DNA from: Mycobacterium sp.
Lineage (GTDB): Bacteria; Actinomycetota; Actinomycetes; Mycobacteriales; Mycobacteriaceae
NCBI GenBank assembly: GCA_023264765.1
Contig: JAHFVC010000012.1
Coordinates: 1-42,318 of the forward strand
Length of the DNA stretch: 42,318 nucleotides
Direction: 5' to 3'
Below are positions 26,900 through 35,261 of this stretch, piece by piece. How positions within the stretch are numbered: the first letter of the stretch is position 1; each line of letters begins with the position of its first letter. The position numbers and the translations under genes are program-made. The notes under the pieces were generated by a model. The model saw nothing but the letters and a program-made list of their open reading frames with translations, made no database searches and was not told the DNA's origin.

Positions 26900-27880
26900 A
26901 TGGACGAACTCGTGCAGCTGATCGACGACATCGGCCGCAGGTCCTATGACGCGAACTTCGGGAAGCGCAGACTGCCAGAGGTTTTCGATTCCTCGTTGTG
27001 GCAGACGCTGGAGGAGACGGGCCTGAGCAGGCTGACCACTCAGCAGGACGCCGGCGCGGGCGAGTCCGCCGTGGTCCTGGCAGGGCTGGCCCGCTTCGCC
27101 GCGGCGGTGCCGATCGCCGAGACCGATCTGCTGGCCGGGTGGCTGGCCGCGCGCGCCGGCGTCGAGGCCCCGGAGACGGGCCCGCTGACCGTGGCGATCG
27201 GCACCGGAGGCACCGCATCCGAGGTGCCCTGGCCAAACGATGCGACCGTGTTGGTGGCCGATCGGTCGGCCGATGCGATTTCCGTTGGATTGCTGGCGAA
27301 TCCGCAGAGCACCGACGGCCACAATCTGGCCGGCGAACCACGCGGCACGATCCGCTACGACACGGCCGGTCTGACCCGGTTGGACGCGCAGGTCGGTGAC
27401 GAACTGGTGCGCCGCGGCGCGTGGGCGCGCTGTGTGCAGATCGTCGGCGCCTTCGATTCGGCGCTGGAGCTGACCGTCGCGCATACCTCGGAACGGGTGC
27501 AGTTCGGCCGGGCCTTGAGCAAGTTCCAAGCGGTCCAGCACTCACTGGCCGCCATGGCCGGTGAGATTGAACGAGCCAGGGCGGCAACCGATCTGGCGAC
27601 AGCTGCCGTCGTCGAGTACGGCTTCGCGGCGCCACAGGCGGACTACGCGGTGACCGGTGCCAAGGTGGCCGTCGGCCGTGCCGTCACACCGGTGACCACC
27701 ATCGCGCATCAGTTGCACGGCGCCATCGGCGTCACCATCGAACACCAGTTGTGGTCGGCCACCATGCGCGCCCGCAGCTGGAGCGATGAGTTCGGCAGCA
27801 CCACGTCCTACGCGCGACGGCTGGGCCGGCTGGCGTTGGCGGCGGACGATCCCTGGGACGTCCTGATCAGCTGTCCATGA
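26900..27880 (+). CDS. Acyl-CoA dehydrogenase subunit (second, divergent half)
   Basis: ATG 2 bp after the previous stop; ERVQFGRALSKFQAVQHSLAAMAGEIERARAATD and HQLHGAIGVTIEHQLWSATMRAR; lacks the normal middle-domain EPxAGSD motif. Confidence 0.85.
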   Translation: MDELVQLIDDIGRRSYDANFGKRRLPEVFDSSLWQTLEETGLSRLTTQQDAGAGESAVVLAGLARFAAAVPIAETDLLAGWLAARAGVEAPETGPLTVAIGTGGTASEVPWPNDATVLVADRSADAISVGLLANPQSTDGHNLAGEPRGTIRYDTAGLTRLDAQVGDELVRRGAWARCVQIVGAFDSALELTVAHTSERVQFGRALSKFQAVQHSLAAMAGEIERARAATDLATAAVVEYGFAAPQADYAVTGAKVAVGRAVTPVTTIAHQLHGAIGVTIEHQLWSATMRARSWSDEFGSTTSYARRLGRLALAADDPWDVLISCP

Positions 27881-27929
27881 TTTCGGCAGTCCAGGTGCTC
27901 ATGACCGCCGCGCACCCGACTCCCCCCGA

Positions 27930-28745
27930 TCATGTGTCCAACACCTGGCTGACGCGGGCCTCCACATCCCCCAGGCCATCAAGGTCGATACCGAACCGGC
28001 CGGTGAGCTGCTCGAGCACGTCGACAGCGGAGTCGAGCCTGATCTTCTCGGTACCGCCGTTGCCGTGGATCGCGAGATTGCGGCCGCGTAGATTCCACCG
28101 CGCCGTGTCGGTGACCAATGCGACGGACAACCCGACCACGAAGATCGCACCCGGATACGTCGACGAGTACCAGCTGCCGATACTCAGATCGACCAGCGGC
28201 TGGGTGCGCAGGCTGAATTGGTAGAGCGGTAGCCATTCGCTGCGGAGTTGGGTCTGCAGCTGCAATCCCTCGGGATGCTCCACCAAGCGGTAGGGCTCGT
28301 GGCGGGTCTGCTGCACCGGACCGGCCTCCAGCCGAATCGGTGAGGACAGGGTCTGCCCGCCGAAGCCGACGTCGACCAGGAAGCGACCGTCCTGCCCCGG
28401 CACCGTGACCGCGAGCACGTTGTGGGTGATCCCGGTCGGCGGTGCGCCCGGTGGGCGCATCCACACCACGCGTCCGGCCAGGCGGTCGACGCCGTAGCCG
28501 AGGGCTTCCAGCACGTAGGCCAGTAGTCCGTTGTTCTCGTAGCAGTATCCGCCGCGGCGGCGACCGACCAGCTTGGCCGAGAGCGCGTCGGCGCTCAGGT
28601 CATGCACGGGGATGCCCATCAGCGGATCGAGGTTCTCGAATGGGATGGAGCGGTTGTGCGCGGCGACGATGTGGCGCAGTGCGTCGAGGGTCGGAGCGGG
28701 TGAACTTTCGATGCCGATTCGGGTGAAGTACTCAAGGGTGTCCAT
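27930..28745 (-). CDS. nat: Arylamine N-acetyltransferase
   Basis: IPFENLDPLMG; RRGGYCYENNGLL (Cys), ITHNVLAV (His), FLVDVGFGG (Asp) catalytic triad. Confidence 0.93.
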   Translation of the reverse strand: MDTLEYFTRIGIESSPAPTLDALRHIVAAHNRSIPFENLDPLMGIPVHDLSADALSAKLVGRRRGGYCYENNGLLAYVLEALGYGVDRLAGRVVWMRPPGAPPTGITHNVLAVTVPGQDGRFLVDVGFGGQTLSSPIRLEAGPVQQTRHEPYRLVEHPEGLQLQTQLRSEWLPLYQFSLRTQPLVDLSIGSWYSSTYPGAIFVVGLSVALVTDTARWNLRGRNLAIHGNGGTEKIRLDSAVDVLEQLTGRFGIDLDGLGDVEARVSQVLDT

Positions 28746-28778
28746 TCCCACCTCTCTATGGTGAAACATGACAGAGCG

Positions 28779-28833
28779 GGGTGGTCACATCGGGTGATCT
28801 GCACCGCAACTCTTTGACCACCCGATATCACCC
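28779..28833. repeat. Cluster of four GGGTGRT heptamers, two per strand
   Basis: gggtggt 28779-28785, gggtgat 28792-28798, accaccc 28817-28823, atcaccc 28827-28833. Confidence 0.6.
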
Positions 28834-28842
28834 GTGCAAAAC

Positions 28843-28856
28843 TAGAACACGTTCTA
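28843..28856. promoter_or_regulatory. KstR-like operator (TAGAACACGTTCTA)
   Basis: Perfect match to the published KstR pattern TnnAACnnGTTnnA; 30 bp upstream of the acyltransferase start. Confidence 0.75.
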
Positions 28857-28886
28857 TTTCGTCGCCGGCTTCCCTGGAGGGTCCGC

Positions 28887-29696
28887 ATGAGCTCGACCGA
28901 TATCGAACCCACGGAGATCACGAAGTTCGATCCCAGTCTCACCGAGAAGGTGATGGGGTGGCTGCGGCCGCTGTTGAAGACCTACCACCGCACCGAGGTA
29001 CGCGGACTGGAGAACTTCCCCGCCGGCGGCGCCCTGGTGGTGTGCAACCACTCGGGCGGCATGTTTCCCATGGATGTGCCCATATTCGCCGCCGACTTCT
29101 ACGAGAAGTTCGGCTATGGCCGGCCCGTCTACACCTTGAGCCACGCCATGCTGATGGTCGGACCCACCGCCGACTTCTTCAAGAAGACCGGATTCATCCT
29201 CGCCAGTCGGGAGAACGCCGACGAGGCGCTGCGCTCCGGCGGCGTCGTCGTGGTGTTCCCCGGCGGAGACTACGACGTCTACCGTCCCAGCTCCGAGGCA
29301 AACAAAATCGACTTCGACGGCCGGCAGGGTTACGTGCGGGCCGCCATCAGCGCCGGCGTGCCGATCGTGCCGATGGTCGGGATCGGCGGGCAGGAAACCC
29401 AGCTCTACCTGTCCCGTGGCACCTGGTTGGCCAAGGCACTGGGACCGATCGCTCGTCTCGCCCGCACCAAGGTGGTTCCGCTGTCGTTCGGCGTGCCGTT
29501 CGGCCTGTCCGCGGTGGTACCGATGAACGTGCCCCTGCCCTCCAAGATCGTCATGGAGGTGCTGCCGCCGGTGCACATCGACACCGAGTTCGGGGAAACA
29601 CCCGATATCGACGAGGTCGACGCGCACGTCCGCCACGTCATGCAGCGGGCCCTGGACGGGCTGGCCGCAGAACGCCGCTTCCCGGTGATCGGCTAG
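28887..29696 (+). CDS. PlsC-family lysophospholipid acyltransferase (Rv1428c-like)
   Basis: ALVVCNHSGGMFPMDVPIF (variant of NHxxxxD), VVVFPGGDYDVYRP, IVPMVGIGGQE. Confidence 0.85.
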   Translation: MSSTDIEPTEITKFDPSLTEKVMGWLRPLLKTYHRTEVRGLENFPAGGALVVCNHSGGMFPMDVPIFAADFYEKFGYGRPVYTLSHAMLMVGPTADFFKKTGFILASRENADEALRSGGVVVVFPGGDYDVYRPSSEANKIDFDGRQGYVRAAISAGVPIVPMVGIGGQETQLYLSRGTWLAKALGPIARLARTKVVPLSFGVPFGLSAVVPMNVPLPSKIVMEVLPPVHIDTEFGETPDIDEVDAHVRHVMQRALDGLAAERRFPVIG

Positions 29697-29700
29697 AGGA

Positions 29701-31320
29701 GTGGGCCTCCTCGATCCGCTGACCAACACCGTCGGCCTGCTCAGCACGATGGCGCGCGCGGGTGTCATCGCGCCGTTGCGTCCGGACAAATACCTGCGCA
29801 TCGCCGCGGCGATGGCCCGGGAGAACATGAGCATCACCTCGGGTTTCGCGGGCGCCGCGCAGCGTTGCCCGGATCGAGTCGGCCTGATCGACGAGCTCGG
29901 TGCCCTCACCTGGCGTGAAATCGACCAGCGCGCAGATGCTTTGGCCACCGGGCTACAGGCCATCGGATCCCCCGAGGTGATCGGCATCATGGCCCGAAAC
30001 CACCGGGGCTTCGTCGAGTCACTGATCGCCGCCACCCGGATCGGTGCGGATGTCCTGCTGCTGAACACCTCCTTCGCCGGTCCGGCGATGGCCGAGGTTC
30101 TCGGCCGGGAGACCGAGAACAGGCAAGCGGCCGTCATCTACGACGAGGAGTTCACCGCGACGGTCGACCGGGCGCTGACCGACTCGCCCGGCGTGACCCG
30201 GGTGATCGCCTGGACCGACAGCGCAGAGCCCGACATCACGGTGGAGAAGTTGATCCGCGACCACACCGGCAAGACACCGGTGCGGGCCAAAGAGAAGAGC
30301 AGGGTCATCCTGCTGACCTCGGGCACCACCGGAAGTCCGAAGGGCGCCAAGCATTCCGGCGGCGGACCCGAGGTGCTGAAGTCGATTCTGGACCGCACGC
30401 CGTGGCGCACCGAGGAGACGGTCGTGATCGTCGCACCGATGTTCCATGCCTGGGGTTTCTCGCAACTGGCGTTCGCGGCGTCGATGTCGTGCACCATCGT
30501 CACGCGGCGCAAGTTCGACCCCGAAGCCACGTTGGCCTTGGTCGACACCCACCGGGCCGCCGGATTGTGCGTGGTGCCGGTGATGTTCGACCGCATCGTC
30601 GAACTGCCCGACGAGATCCGTAACCGCTACAGCGGGCGCACCTTGCGCTTCGCCGCTGCCTCGGGTTCCCGGATGCGGCCCGATGTCGTCACCAAGTTCA
30701 TGGACCAGTTCGGCGACGTCATCTACAACAACTACAACGCCACCGAGGCCGGCATGATCGCCACCGCGACCCCGGCCGACCTGCGCGCCGCCCCGGACAC
30801 CGCGGGAAAACCAGCCGAGGGCACCGACATTCGCATCCTGGATCCGCAGTTGCAGGAGCTGCCGACGGGCGAGGTGGGCACCATCTACGTGCGCAACTCC
30901 ACGCAGTTCGACGGGTATACCTCGGGCTCGACCAAGGACTTTCACGACGGATACATGAATTCCGGCGACATCGGGTATCTGGACGGGGCGGGTCGGCTGT
31001 TCGTGGTGGGCCGCGATGACGAGATGATCGTGTCCGGTGGGGAGAACGTGTATCCGATCGAGGTGGAGAAGACCTTGGTCGCCCATCCCGATGTCGTCGA
31101 AGCGGCGGTGATCGGGGTCGACGACGAGCAGTTCGGCCAGCGACTGGCTGCCTTCGTCGTGCTGTCCGGCGACCTCACACCCGACGACCTCAAACAACAC
31201 GTACGCGAGAACCTGGCCAACTACAAGGTGCCGCGCGAGATCACCGTGCTCGATGAGTTGCCGCGCAACAGCACCGGCAAGATCGTGCGACGTGAACTCC
31301 AGGAGCGTGTCGGTGGGTAA
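29701..31320 (+). CDS. fadD12: Acyl-CoA synthetase, FadD12-like
   Basis: VILLTSGTTGSPKGAKHSGGG; YNNYNATEAGMIATATP; YMNSGDIGYLDGAGRLFVVGRDDEMIVSGGENVYPIEVE; PRNSTGKIVRREL; GTG start at 29701. Confidence 0.88.
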   Translation: MGLLDPLTNTVGLLSTMARAGVIAPLRPDKYLRIAAAMARENMSITSGFAGAAQRCPDRVGLIDELGALTWREIDQRADALATGLQAIGSPEVIGIMARNHRGFVESLIAATRIGADVLLLNTSFAGPAMAEVLGRETENRQAAVIYDEEFTATVDRALTDSPGVTRVIAWTDSAEPDITVEKLIRDHTGKTPVRAKEKSRVILLTSGTTGSPKGAKHSGGGPEVLKSILDRTPWRTEETVVIVAPMFHAWGFSQLAFAASMSCTIVTRRKFDPEATLALVDTHRAAGLCVVPVMFDRIVELPDEIRNRYSGRTLRFAAASGSRMRPDVVTKFMDQFGDVIYNNYNATEAGMIATATPADLRAAPDTAGKPAEGTDIRILDPQLQELPTGEVGTIYVRNSTQFDGYTSGSTKDFHDGYMNSGDIGYLDGAGRLFVVGRDDEMIVSGGENVYPIEVEKTLVAHPDVVEAAVIGVDDEQFGQRLAAFVVLSGDLTPDDLKQHVRENLANYKVPREITVLDELPRNSTGKIVRRELQERVGG

Positions 31321-32509
31321 GCGCCGCGCCGTACTCACCGCAGCGGCCGAAACGGTCAACGCCGCCAACGCTTTGAGACCCTTGACCCGTCGCGGGTACG
31401 CGACGATCGGGGTGTTCGCGTTCGGCTGGCCGACATCGGAGAACGTACCCCTGGTGGTCGGCGCCTCGGCACTGGGCGCGCTGTGGCATGCGGTGCGCGG
31501 GGACTACCGCTCGGCCGGTGGGCGAATCGCCTTGTTGCTCAAGGTGATTTCCTGGGCGGTGCTGGCCGTGGTGCACCGTCGCGGCCTGCAGTCCCGGCCC
31601 TTCTTCGAGAAGCCGCTCGACGAGGTACTCGGGCCCGCGTTCCCGTCGGTGCCGCCGCGGCCGGGTGGAGTGTTCGCCACCGGCCAGACACGGCGCCGTT
31701 TCGTCGAGAAGACCGTCAGTTACGGCCCGTACAAGTCCAACGTGGCCGACATCTGGGTCCGCCCGGATCTGCCTCGCGACAGCAAAGCTCCTGTGCTGCT
31801 TCAAGTTCCCGGCGGGGCCTGGATGATCGGGATGAATCGCCCGCAGGCGTACCCCCTGATGTCGCAGTTGGCCGACCACGGGTGGATCTGCGTGTCCATC
31901 GGTTACCGGATCAGTCCCAAGCATGCGTGGCCGGCGCATATCGTCGACGTGAAACGCGCGCTGGCCTGGGTGAAGGCCAACATCGCCGAGTACGGCGGCG
32001 ACCCCGACTCGGTGTACATCACCGGCGGTTCGGCCGGCGGACACCTGTGCTCATTGGCCGCGCTGACACCGAACAATCCGGCGTTTCAGCCGGGGTTCGA
32101 GGACGCCGACACCTCGGTGGCCGGCGCGGTGCCCATCTACGGCCGCTACGAATGGGTGACCGAGAACTACCCGGATCGACGCGAGTTCGGCTCGGTGCTG
32201 GAACGGATGATCGTGAAGTTGCCGTTCACCGACAACCGGCAGCTCTACGTGGACGCCTCTCCCATCGCGCACGTCGGGCCGGACGCACCGCCGTTCTTCG
32301 TCCTGCACGGCGCCGACGACACGGTGATCCCGGTGCAGGAGGCGCGCGAGTTCGTCGAGGCACTTCGCGCGGTGTCGACATCACCGGTGATCTACTCGGA
32401 GATCCCGTACGCCCAGCACGCCTTCGACATCTTCGGCTCGGCGCGCGGGCACTACACCGCCTCTGCGGTGGAGCGCTTTCTGGACTGGGCACGAGCCACC
32501 AGGCAGTGA
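31313..32509 (+). CDS. lipO: Alpha/beta-hydrolase esterase, LipO-like (HSL family)
   Basis: GTG at 31313 overlapping the fadD stop; PGGAWMIG, YITGGSAGGHL, HGADDTVIPVQEA; follows acyltransferase-fadD12 as in Rv1428c-Rv1426c. Confidence 0.85.
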   Translation: MGKRRAVLTAAAETVNAANALRPLTRRGYATIGVFAFGWPTSENVPLVVGASALGALWHAVRGDYRSAGGRIALLLKVISWAVLAVVHRRGLQSRPFFEKPLDEVLGPAFPSVPPRPGGVFATGQTRRRFVEKTVSYGPYKSNVADIWVRPDLPRDSKAPVLLQVPGGAWMIGMNRPQAYPLMSQLADHGWICVSIGYRISPKHAWPAHIVDVKRALAWVKANIAEYGGDPDSVYITGGSAGGHLCSLAALTPNNPAFQPGFEDADTSVAGAVPIYGRYEWVTENYPDRREFGSVLERMIVKLPFTDNRQLYVDASPIAHVGPDAPPFFVLHGADDTVIPVQEAREFVEALRAVSTSPVIYSEIPYAQHAFDIFGSARGHYTASAVERFLDWARATRQ

Positions 32510-32521
32510 CTGTGTGATTTT

Positions 32522-32547
32522 CCTTGCATGCAACCTTGCATGCAAGG
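32522..32547. promoter_or_regulatory. GntR operator: tandem ccttgcatgcaa / ccttgcatgcaagg palindromes
   Basis: Two copies of the perfect palindrome ttgcatgcaa (32524-32533, 32536-32545) immediately upstream of the gntR gene. Confidence 0.75.
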
Positions 32548-32565
32548 AGCGTAGAGTGGGTCCCC

Positions 32566-33204
32566 ATGAGCGACGGAGACTCCAGCGGGCAGCGCGCCTA
32601 CCAGGCCACCAAGGACCAGATCCTGTCCGGCGCGGTACGGGGCGGACAGCTGCTCAGCGAGGTCGAGGTCGCCGCATCGCTCGGGGTGAGCCGGACGCCG
32701 GTGCACGAGGCTTTTCTGCGGCTGGCCGCCGAGGATCTGCTGGAACTGCTGCCGCGGCGCGGCGCGGTCGTGGTGCCGGTGCCGCCTCGCGAGGCCACCG
32801 ACCTGCTGGAGATGCGGCTGGCGCTGGAGTCGGCGGCGGTGCGGCGGTTGTGCCGCACGCCCGATGCCGTCGACGCGTTGTTCACCGAACTCAACGAGCT
32901 CATCACGCTGCAGCGCGAGGGCGCCGCGGCCGGCGACGAGCACCGATTCGCCGCCGCCGACGACGCCTTCCACCACCGCATCGTCGAGGTCGCGGACAAC
33001 GCGATCGGACAGCGTTTCTACGCCTCACTGCGGGACCGGCAGCGCCGGATGATGGCCGCGGCCGTGCGCTCCGACACCGCTCGGGCCGCGCGGCTGATCG
33101 ACGAACATGCCCTGCTGGCCGACGCGATCGCACGGCGCGATCTCGCAGATTTCGAGGCACTACTGTTGGCGCACCTGCAGGCGACCTACGGGGTGGTGCT
33201 GTGA
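32566..33204 (+). CDS. GntR family regulator (FadR/FCD subfamily)
   Basis: QLLSEVEVAASLGVSRTPVHEAFLRLAAEDLLELLPRRGAVVVP wHTH; FCD-type helical C-terminus. Confidence 0.92.
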   Translation: MSDGDSSGQRAYQATKDQILSGAVRGGQLLSEVEVAASLGVSRTPVHEAFLRLAAEDLLELLPRRGAVVVPVPPREATDLLEMRLALESAAVRRLCRTPDAVDALFTELNELITLQREGAAAGDEHRFAAADDAFHHRIVEVADNAIGQRFYASLRDRQRRMMAAAVRSDTARAARLIDEHALLADAIARRDLADFEALLLAHLQATYGVVL

Positions 33205-34415
33205 AGACCCGCAGCCTGGCGCCCTGGGCGGCCGTCGCGGTGGCCGTCTTCTGCATCGGTTGGGGCGGCAATCAGTTCACCCCCTTGCTGATCGCCTACA
33301 CGCAACACTCCGGCTACACCCGCGTCGACGTCGACATCCTGCTCGGCGCCTACGTGCTGGGCCTGGTGCCCGGATTGTTGGTGGCCTCGGCGCTGTCCGA
33401 CCGCCACGGTCGCAAGCCCGTCATGGCCGCCGGGCTGGTCAGTTCCGCACTGGGCAGCATCATCCTGGCGGTCGGCGACGACGCCGGGTTCGTCGCGTTG
33501 TTCGGCGGGCGGCTGCTCAGCGGGTTGGCCGTCGGCATCGCGATGGCGGTGGGATCGGCCTGGATCGCCGAATTATCCCGTCCGCCTTATGATTCCGCCG
33601 CAGCAGGGACGGGTGCGCGACGCGCCTCGATCTGGCTGTCCCTGGGCCTGGGCATCGGGCCGCTGTTCGCCGGGGTGCTCACCGCCTTCGCGCCGTTACC
33701 GCTCGTGCTGACCTACCTGCTGCAGGCGCTGCTGTGCGCCGCCGCACTCGTCACGCTGCGGTCGGCGGTCGAGACCCGCGACGTGACGCACGACAGTGGA
33801 GCGTCGCTGTTGCACCGACTGCGGGTGCCCGTTGCGGCGCATCGTCGGTTCCTGCGCGTCGTGGTGCCCATGGCGCCGTGGATCTTCGGGTCAGCCGCCA
33901 TCGCCTACGCCATCGTGCCCGCATTGGTCAGCGATCGGCTGGGACACTGGGCGCTGCTGTACACCTCGGCGCTGACCACGCTGACACTGCTGTGCGGAGT
34001 TCTGGTGCAACCCATCGCCCGACGCCTCGACGACCACTCCAGTGCCCGGGCCATCGTGGTGTCCATGATCCTGATGGCCGCCGGAGTCTTCGCCGCCGTC
34101 GTCACCGCAATGACCCGGTCTCCGATCATCGCGGTGTTCGTCGCGATGCTGCTGGGCAGCGCCTATGGAATCGCCATCGTCTCAGGGCTTCTGGAGATCC
34201 AGCGGATCGCCGAACCCGACGAACTGGCCGGCATCTCCGGGGTGTACTACTCGGTGGCATACATCGGCTTCCTGCTCCCCGCGGTGCTGGCGATGCTGGC
34301 GCATTTCTTCAGCTATCCGGTCATGCTGACCGCGCTCGGGTTGCTGGCGGCAGCCTGCACGCTGGCCTGCGCGTCGGGCTGGTCCAAGCATCTGGAACCG
34401 GCGTCGGCCCATTGA
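33201..34415 (+). CDS. Major facilitator superfamily transporter
   Basis: GTG start overlapping the gntR stop (GTGA); ASALSDRHGRKPVMAAGLVSSALGS motif A; about 12 TM helices. Confidence 0.9.
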   Translation: MKTRSLAPWAAVAVAVFCIGWGGNQFTPLLIAYTQHSGYTRVDVDILLGAYVLGLVPGLLVASALSDRHGRKPVMAAGLVSSALGSIILAVGDDAGFVALFGGRLLSGLAVGIAMAVGSAWIAELSRPPYDSAAAGTGARRASIWLSLGLGIGPLFAGVLTAFAPLPLVLTYLLQALLCAAALVTLRSAVETRDVTHDSGASLLHRLRVPVAAHRRFLRVVVPMAPWIFGSAAIAYAIVPALVSDRLGHWALLYTSALTTLTLLCGVLVQPIARRLDDHSSARAIVVSMILMAAGVFAAVVTAMTRSPIIAVFVAMLLGSAYGIAIVSGLLEIQRIAEPDELAGISGVYYSVAYIGFLLPAVLAMLAHFFSYPVMLTALGLLAAACTLACASGWSKHLEPASAH

Positions 34416-34437
34416 GCACCGCGAATCCGAGGCGGCG

Positions 34438-35217
34438 TCAGCACAACCCGGTGTGCCGGCAGATGACCGATGGCACCTGAGGCTGCGGCAACGACGGCAG
34501 CTTCGGCGGCGGTGGGAGGCGGGGATGGAACCCGCCGCGGTTACCGCCGCCGTTGTCGGGGGCCGGAGCGGGCGCAGGCGCCGGAGCCGGCGCGGGCGCG
34601 GGCGCCGGATCACCCGGCGGTGGCGGGGGCGGCGGAGGCGGTCCCGGAGCCGGTCCGGGTGCAGGCAGCTTCGCGGGCATGATCCAGATCGCGATCGACT
34701 GCGGCGTCAACCCGTAACCGGCCGGGGCGGCCGTCAGCGTCAACTGGGTGGGCAACATGTCGGGCCGGATGTGGAAGAACACCCACCCGTCGGCGTCCGC
34801 GGTGACCGGGGAGACCAGGGGCGGCGACTTGAGCACGGTGGGCGTCGAGGTGGGTATCTGTTCCCCGCTGCTGACGTGCAGCTGGAAGCCACCGTTGGGG
34901 CCGGTGACGTCGATCGGTCCGCTGACGCCCGTGAGCGAAACCTCGATGCCCAGCTCGAGTTCGTTGCTGGTGTCCTGGCGCACCACCACCAGATTGTCGG
35001 ACTTCGGCGTGATCGTGGCGCCCTTGGCCGTCAACGCCGTACCCAACTGCGCCATGCCGGGCATGATCGACACGGCCGCCGGGCCGGTGCTGGCACTCGA
35101 CTTGACCGGCGAACTTTCGGCCATCGGCGCGTTGGCCGGACCATACGCGCAACCGCCCACCACGAGAGCCGCCGCGAGGACCGAGGTCACCGCGCCGAGG
35201 TGCGTCGGCCATTCCAT
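34438..35217 (-). CDS. Putative lipoprotein with polyproline/(PA)n C-terminal region
   Basis: VLAAALVVGGCAYG lipobox; PGPPPPPPPPPGDPAPAPAPAPAPAPAPAPDNGGG. Confidence 0.7.
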   Translation of the reverse strand: MEWPTHLGAVTSVLAAALVVGGCAYGPANAPMAESSPVKSSASTGPAAVSIMPGMAQLGTALTAKGATITPKSDNLVVVRQDTSNELELGIEVSLTGVSGPIDVTGPNGGFQLHVSSGEQIPTSTPTVLKSPPLVSPVTADADGWVFFHIRPDMLPTQLTLTAAPAGYGLTPQSIAIWIMPAKLPAPGPAPGPPPPPPPPPGDPAPAPAPAPAPAPAPAPDNGGGNRGGFHPRLPPPPKLPSLPQPQVPSVICRHTGLC

Positions 35218-35261
35218 GGGTCTCATTGTGGCGCATGCCCCTCGCCGACGCGGCAGGTGGC

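Noticed and set aside
28854-31368. Long minus-strand ORFs (427 and 449 aa) opposite the acyltransferase and fadD12 genes
   Set aside because: Shadow ORFs; sense strand strongly supported by AMP-binding and PlsC motifs
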